A stretch of DNA of 63,572 nt from Neelides folsomi (lineage: Eukaryota > Arthropoda > Collembola > Neelipleona > Neelidae), in contig JAQGBZ010000359.1 in NCBI GenBank assembly GCA_034687125.1, positions 1 to 63,572 of the forward strand, written 5' to 3'. Position 1 is the first letter of the stretch. Each line of letters opens with the position of its first letter. Made by a program: the position numbers and the translations under genes. Under the pieces are notes generated by a model, which worked only from the letters and a program-made list of their open reading frames with translations, did not search any database and had not been told where the DNA came from. Positions 60,801-63,572 of the stretch are shown piece by piece.

Positions 60801-63572
60801 ATGATTTAGTTAAGAAAAATACGTTGGCATTCTCAAAATTTAAAAAAAAGGACAAAGGAATTGTATAGTAATATACCGGTAAAAAATTATGTAATAATGT
60901 AACAAGGGATATAATAATTTTGAAAGCAAGGCTAAAAAATAAAATCATCATTGAAATTATATAATTTTTAAATGAATTGATGAATATTGTGTAAAATTGT
61001 GTTGATAACCTTTGTGTTGATGTTAAATTAGTAAATGTGGCTCTGTGTGCTCCGGTGTTGAAAGATATTAGACTTTTCTCCCATTCGTATTAGTGTCGGT
61101 TGAAGGACCAAGTTTTCTCCAGTTGGAAATGTTCAGATGTCGTCAAACATTCATTAAATCACTCACACATTCATTCCCAAACAAAGAGAACCCCTTGAAG
61201 CTCCAAAGGAAACTTCAAAGAGCATCTCTTCATTTTCCTTAACTATTTTCTCAAAAACCTCTTTAAAAATCATACCTTGAACACATTTGCGGCTAAATGG
61301 ATCGCATTTTGTGTTGGGTGGACAAGGGCCGCATTCGCTCACCAAGGATGTGCTCGTACCTTAATTGAAAAAACCATGATTATAAAAAAATACAAAATTA
61401 AAGAAATTGTCATCAAATTGTTTTAAAGGGGAAAATTTCATACATGTGATGGTGTGATCATTAACGCTACAAACTTGGTTTTCTTTGCAAGGGTTCTTAA
61501 GATGGCATGGATCTCCGCATACACCATTGACACAAGCCAATCTCGAGGAACAATCGTTGTTCGATCGGCATTCACCTAAAACATTTAAATTCCAATTGTA
61601 AAACCTGTGATTAGGCCTCCAGTGCATTTTCATGCTTAAGCATCAATTCCCGTTAGGTTAATCATCATCCATATTATAGTTAAAGCAGGTAATATTAATA
61701 CCCACTATCTACTAATTGTGAATCGCAAGTAATTCACACACCCGGTTTAATCCTTCGTTAAAAACCACAAATAACCATTCGTTGCAAAACAGACAAATTT
61801 GTTAGTTAAATAATTTGTTTTATTTCATTCCGCAATACCTCTATGATGTGCATTTGATGTCTATTTTATATATTATCACTAATGGTATGTTAAGTAGAAA
61901 CTCTTTATAATTTCTCATGCAAATATGCAAAGTAATGTATGGTACTGTCAAATAACAAGACATAAAATATAAAAATTAAATTAAATTATGAGTATATGTG
62001 CGCATTTCAATCTGGACTCATTACAATGTTAAATTACAAATATCGTTATATAACTATATTAAAAGACGCGGTTAAATATTTCAATACTCAAACTTCATCA
62101 CCAGCTTAAACATTTGAGAATGAAATACAGAAGGCAAAGTTGAAAGCAAAATTTAACACATAAAAGCTAAACGAATCATTCAATGGCCAAATCTAAAGTT
62201 ATTAACTCTAACTTTTCTCTATTAATTAAAACATTATATTATAATATAACACGCTTTTTCTAATAAAAAGTATTTGTTAAAACATCCAATAAGCTAAGAG
62301 TTATGACACATTTTTGGTTTCTGAAAGATCATTTCAATGCATTTCACTTCAATACTCAATGTTTAATACAATAATACCAATAGTTATACTATACATTACA
62401 TATTATGCAAGTGTATGGTAAATACAAATTGTCAAAAGATCAAAGTGAAGAAAATATTTGAATGAATCTTTCTATGTACCTTATAAATAAAAATGAACAT
62501 TTAACTAATCTAGACTTTGTATTCGATACAAGTCAAAAACAAACCATGCAGATGCAGATGCACACGATTTCGACTTCAATTATCGCTTATACTGATAATT
62601 TATATATAGCTCTTGATGACCAGCTCCATCCCACATTTTGCTTGCATGCCATGAACTCAGAGTTTGACATTCAAATTTGGCTTGTATATTTTCAAAATAA
62701 TGCATTTTTACCTTGCAAATATTCTTGTGTACAATTCTGTGAGCGTGAGAGTGTACAACAACCTATCTGATCGGGACAGGAGCAAAGAGGTTTATGACTA
62801 GAGACATAGCATTTGCCACAAGAAGGAAAGAGTTTACAAGGATCAATACAATATTGGAGAATACAGGTTTTGGAAGAGAGGCAATCATCGTCCTTATCAC
62901 ATACTTCATTTTCAAATCGAATTAAAGACTTTGCTTGGGAATCTGCAACTACAGGCGAGTCCATCAATGGAAGCTCAGTCTCATTAAAGTCATTTTCTCT
63001 AAAGGTTGGAAGTGTGCTCATGTCAATTTCGGTGGTTGTATCTATTTGGCTAATATCAGTGGTCATTTTTAACCCAGGCCTAAGAGTCGTAAGATTAATA
63101 CTACTGTCACTTCGAGATTTGCTATCAGTAATTCCATTGTCATAAGGCATAGTCGTAGTTTCTATTATTTCCATCATTGGAGTCGTTCCTGGTTCTTGGG
63201 AATCTGTTTGTTTCATGAAAATTTTCCCAGACTTTGAAGTTCTATCACCAGGGCTTATTGAGCTAAATGTTGTTGTAAAGGATGAATCTTCATTATCGTT
63301 CATTTCAGAGGGAGGTTCGATGGTCGTTGAAGGGAATTCGGTGGCTTCGGTTGGAACTTGAGGTGTCGAGGATGAAAAGTGAGTTGGTCTTTCTTTCATT
63401 TCTTTAAATGTGGTTCGTGAGGTTTCTGTCGTAGTATCAACCATGGAATTAAATCTGGTCGTAACCACATTATCATCGCTTTTATTTGTAATTGGTGAAT
63501 ATGAATTTGTAGTTTTATCAAAATCTTCACTTTTATAAGCCGTTGAATTTATATTATTGAATATTGTAGTCA
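27882..63572 (-). CDS. dpy: Dumpy-type giant EGF/DPY/ZP transmembrane protein, C-terminal part (5' end outside window)
   Basis: Giant apical extracellular-matrix protein that in Drosophila links epidermis, trachea and wing to the overlying cuticle. About 93 exons (listed in the segment entries) join without a frame break into about 23.8 kb of coding sequence, about 7,900 residues. Order N to C: Thr/Ser-rich mucin-like stretch; EGF-like repeats alternating with DPY modules (pattern PPNCRPEC..SSECP..KAC..QKC.DPCPG); degenerate EGFs; ZP domain; RRRRR site; one TM helix; short tail. EGF plus DPY plus a C-terminal ZP-TM is specific to Dumpy; Notch, fibrillin and tenascin lack DPY and ZP. Nearly every intron is phase 1, inserted at PCPG|(A/V)C or at PSPCG|xNA. 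No start codon or signal peptide lies in the window, so total size is unknown. Confidence 0.94.
27999..28079 (-). other. dumpy transmembrane helix
   Basis: About 27 hydrophobic residues (VGFIISLIITALL then ALVAVAVAVSCWLM) followed by the basic stop-transfer YRRRPK; the only such helix in the encoded protein. Confidence 0.93.
28317..28331 (-). other. dumpy furin-type cleavage site
   Basis: Five consecutive arginines (GRRRRRQ) immediately after the last ZP-C cysteine and before the TM helix, matching the consensus furin site of ZP proteins. Confidence 0.85.
33102..33139. repeat. Purine-rich (GA)n-like tract in dumpy intron
   Basis: AAAGAGAAAGAGAGAGAAG-type simple sequence filling most of the 77-nt intron 33076-33152; on the transcribed strand it is one long polypyrimidine tract before the acceptor. 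Confidence 0.85.
35814..36352 (-). other. Longer dumpy intron (539 nt)
   Basis: AT-rich intron between exons 36353-36457 and 35689-35813, joined in phase 1. A short (CA)n-like run lies near 36055. No extra exon seen. Confidence 0.6.
39591..47738 (-). other. dumpy segment with long intron-poor EGF/DPY exons
   Basis: Exons: 46266-47738 (1,473 nt), 45879-46157, 45770-45817, 45507-45671, 45312-45431, 44968-45174, 44782-44892, 44492-44710, 44315-44437, 44037-44243, 43796-43960, 43547-43711, 42768-43424, 42236-42670, 40813-42135 (1,323 nt), 39591-40721 (1,131 nt). Each EGF has the pattern DPCxPSPCGPxSxCR, CSCLxGYIGSPPNCRPEC, then the DPY core. In the three long exons the PCPG|(A/V)C and PSPCG|xNA sites that are split by introns elsewhere are uninterrupted. 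One exon (43547-43711) reads GANAEATSYGDRCECRC, a divergent EGF start. Confidence 0.9.
47426..47649 (-). repeat. 224-nt block identical to 48863-49086
   Basis: Base-by-base reading shows no mismatch between this block and 48863-49086 (offset 1,437 nt, the local tandem period). It covers most of the VCPNA module from the EEVKPPQ linker to QDPCPG, inside the 1,473-nt exon 46266-47738. Synonymous sites are identical, unlike the other copies of the same module. Confidence 0.95.
47824..48147 (-). repeat. dumpy supermodule copy 5 (partial): first exon
   Basis: Exon of 324 nt (ACSPYNTHC through CIDPCPG), followed at 47738 by the VCPNAVC module fused into the 1,473-nt exon. The ACGYN, linker and 174-nt exons of the other copies are missing; the array ends here and merges with intron-poor sequence. 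Confidence 0.88.
48224..49560 (-). repeat. dumpy supermodule copy 4
   Basis: Exons 49237-49560 (324 nt, ACSPQNTHC), 48855-49175 (321, CPNAAC), 48634-48750 (117, ACGYNAEC), 48520-48564 (45, IREEVLDPCNPSPCG), 48224-48397 (174, GSNAECRIHHVTKAG). All are symmetrical phase 1-1. Its second exon carries the 224-nt block shared with copy 5. Confidence 0.92.
48863..49086 (-). repeat. 224-nt block identical to 47426-47649
   Basis: Partner of the identical block in the neighbouring tandem copy; lies wholly inside exon 48855-49175. Identity stops 8 nt short of the exon's 3' border. Confidence 0.95.
49622..50965 (-). repeat. dumpy supermodule copy 3
   Basis: Exons 50642-50965 (324, ACSPVNTVC), 50213-50536 (324, VCPNAVC; one extra Val in RVEIVVNPC), 50010-50129 (120), 49893-49937 (45), 49622-49795 (174, GSNAECRIHHVTKAG). 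Same order and phases as the other copies. Confidence 0.92.
51069..52260 (-). repeat. dumpy supermodule copy 2 (one intron absent)
   Basis: Exons 51937-52260 (324, ACSPHNTIC), 51443-51877 (435 nt, VCPNAIC and ACGYNAEC modules fused), 51334-51375 (42), 51069-51242 (174, GPNAECRIHHATNAG). 435 equals 321 plus 114: the intron found here in copies 1, 3 and 4 is cleanly absent at PCPG|AC. Confidence 0.92.
52382..53690 (-). repeat. dumpy supermodule copy 1
   Basis: Exons 53367-53690 (324, ACSPHNAIC), 52959-53279 (321, VCPNAEC), 52749-52862 (114), 52628-52669 (42), 52382-52555 (174, GSNAECRIHHITKAG). First full unit of the array in the direction of transcription. Confidence 0.92.
53808..61575 (-). 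other. dumpy segment: EGF/DPY repeats upstream of the tandem array
   Basis: Exons: 61444-61575, 61276-61359, 59407-59697, 59217-59318, 58951-59139, 58645-58830, 58225-58494, 58037-58126, 57775-57948, 57588-57686, 57248-57463, 57049-57156, 56914-56955, 56665-56832, 56157-56585, 56033-56092, 55624-55899, 55449-55490, 55156-55349, 54993-55077, 54868-54915, 54521-54790, 54210-54431, 53808-54128. Modules nearest the N-terminus are divergent (ECRSNNDCSSRLACVNGVC; ECGPCPPNTKCDPFSRKC). From 58.5 kb on they follow the regular EGF-DPY alternation. The 53808-54128 exon is a fused version (ACSPFNTGC to CVDPCPG) of modules that occupy separate exons in the array. One phase-0 intron separates 55156-55349 and 54993-55077; the rest are phase 1. 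Confidence 0.88.
59698..61275 (-). other. dumpy intron (1.6 kb)
   Basis: Largest dumpy intron in the window. AT-rich, with no recognisable exon, RNA gene or mobile element. It separates the divergent N-terminal Cys-rich exons from the main repeat region. Confidence 0.6.
61576..62711 (-). other. dumpy intron (1.1 kb)
   Basis: AT-rich intron between the mucin-like exon and the next Cys-rich exon; joins EYLQ to GECRSN in phase 1. Nothing else seen. Confidence 0.6.
62712..63572 (-). other. dumpy mucin-like Thr/Ser/Pro-rich exon with Cys-rich end (cut by window edge)
   Basis: At least 287 codons open to the window edge. About the first 220 residues are Thr/Ser-rich (TTTETSRTTFKEM, TTIEPPSEMND, TTTMPYDNGI) with few cysteines, suited to O-glycosylation. 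The end is Cys-rich (VCDKDDDCLSSKTC, YCIDPCKLFPSCGKC) like a degenerate EGF/DPY unit. Drosophila Dumpy also carries Pro/Thr-rich regions between EGF blocks; equivalence with this one is not shown. Confidence 0.8.

Noticed and set aside
62462..62770. 102-codon plus-strand open frame
   Set aside because: Mostly inside a dumpy intron and overlapping the end of the mucin-like exon in antisense; no recognisable protein.
27882..63572. Reading the many EGF open frames as separate genes, or as Notch, fibrillin or tenascin
   Set aside because: All exons join in phase on one strand with no internal stop, and the DPY core plus a C-terminal ZP-TM fits only a Dumpy-type protein.

Overview
This is an AT-rich arthropod (probably pancrustacean) nuclear genome window. 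The signs are five intron-bearing animal genes with GT-AG introns, many of them only 60-150 nt long, and the presence of two typical arthropod genes, dumpy and inebriated. I cannot name the species or order from the sequence. Coordinates below come from hand-splicing: reading frame, GT/AG sites and phase were matched across every junction, and conserved protein motifs guided the choice.

Layout, left to right. 1-5589 (minus): the 5' about 1,180 codons of Iml1/DEPDC5, the GATOR1 subunit that restrains TORC1; the gene runs off the left edge in the DEP domain. 6091-6766 (minus): complete three-exon RpS13 (uS15). 6767-8634: divergent intergenic promoter region. 8635-16331 (plus): complete 12-exon SLC6 transporter, best read as inebriated (ine). 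16332-20137: AT-rich intergenic DNA with no gene seen. 20138-24826 (minus): a DHHC palmitoyltransferase of the ZDHHC5/8 type with two possible C-terminal ends, both PDZ ligands. 24827-27881: intergenic. 27882-63572 (minus, off the right edge): the C-terminal part of a dumpy-type giant ZP protein, about 93 exons and about 7,900 codons in the window.

The dumpy locus dominates. From N to C it shows a Thr/Ser-rich mucin-like stretch, then dozens of EGF-like repeats alternating with DPY modules, then degenerate EGFs, a ZP domain, an RRRRR furin-type site, one transmembrane helix and a short tail. This is the layout of an apical extracellular-matrix fibre that tethers epithelium to cuticle. Its most striking part is a tandem array at about 47.4-53.7 kb. 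A five-exon supermodule of about 980 coding nt (exon sizes 324, 321, 114-120, 42-45, 174) is repeated about every 1.4 kb, four times in full plus a partial fifth. Neighbouring copies share a 224-nt block with no mismatch, and introns are present in some copies but cleanly missing in others. This looks like active tandem growth, gene conversion and intron gain or loss inside one gene.

I saw no CRISPR array, prokaryotic operon, integrated virus, tRNA or rRNA gene, or recognisable transposase. The five genes do not form a pathway; they are ordinary eukaryotic neighbours.
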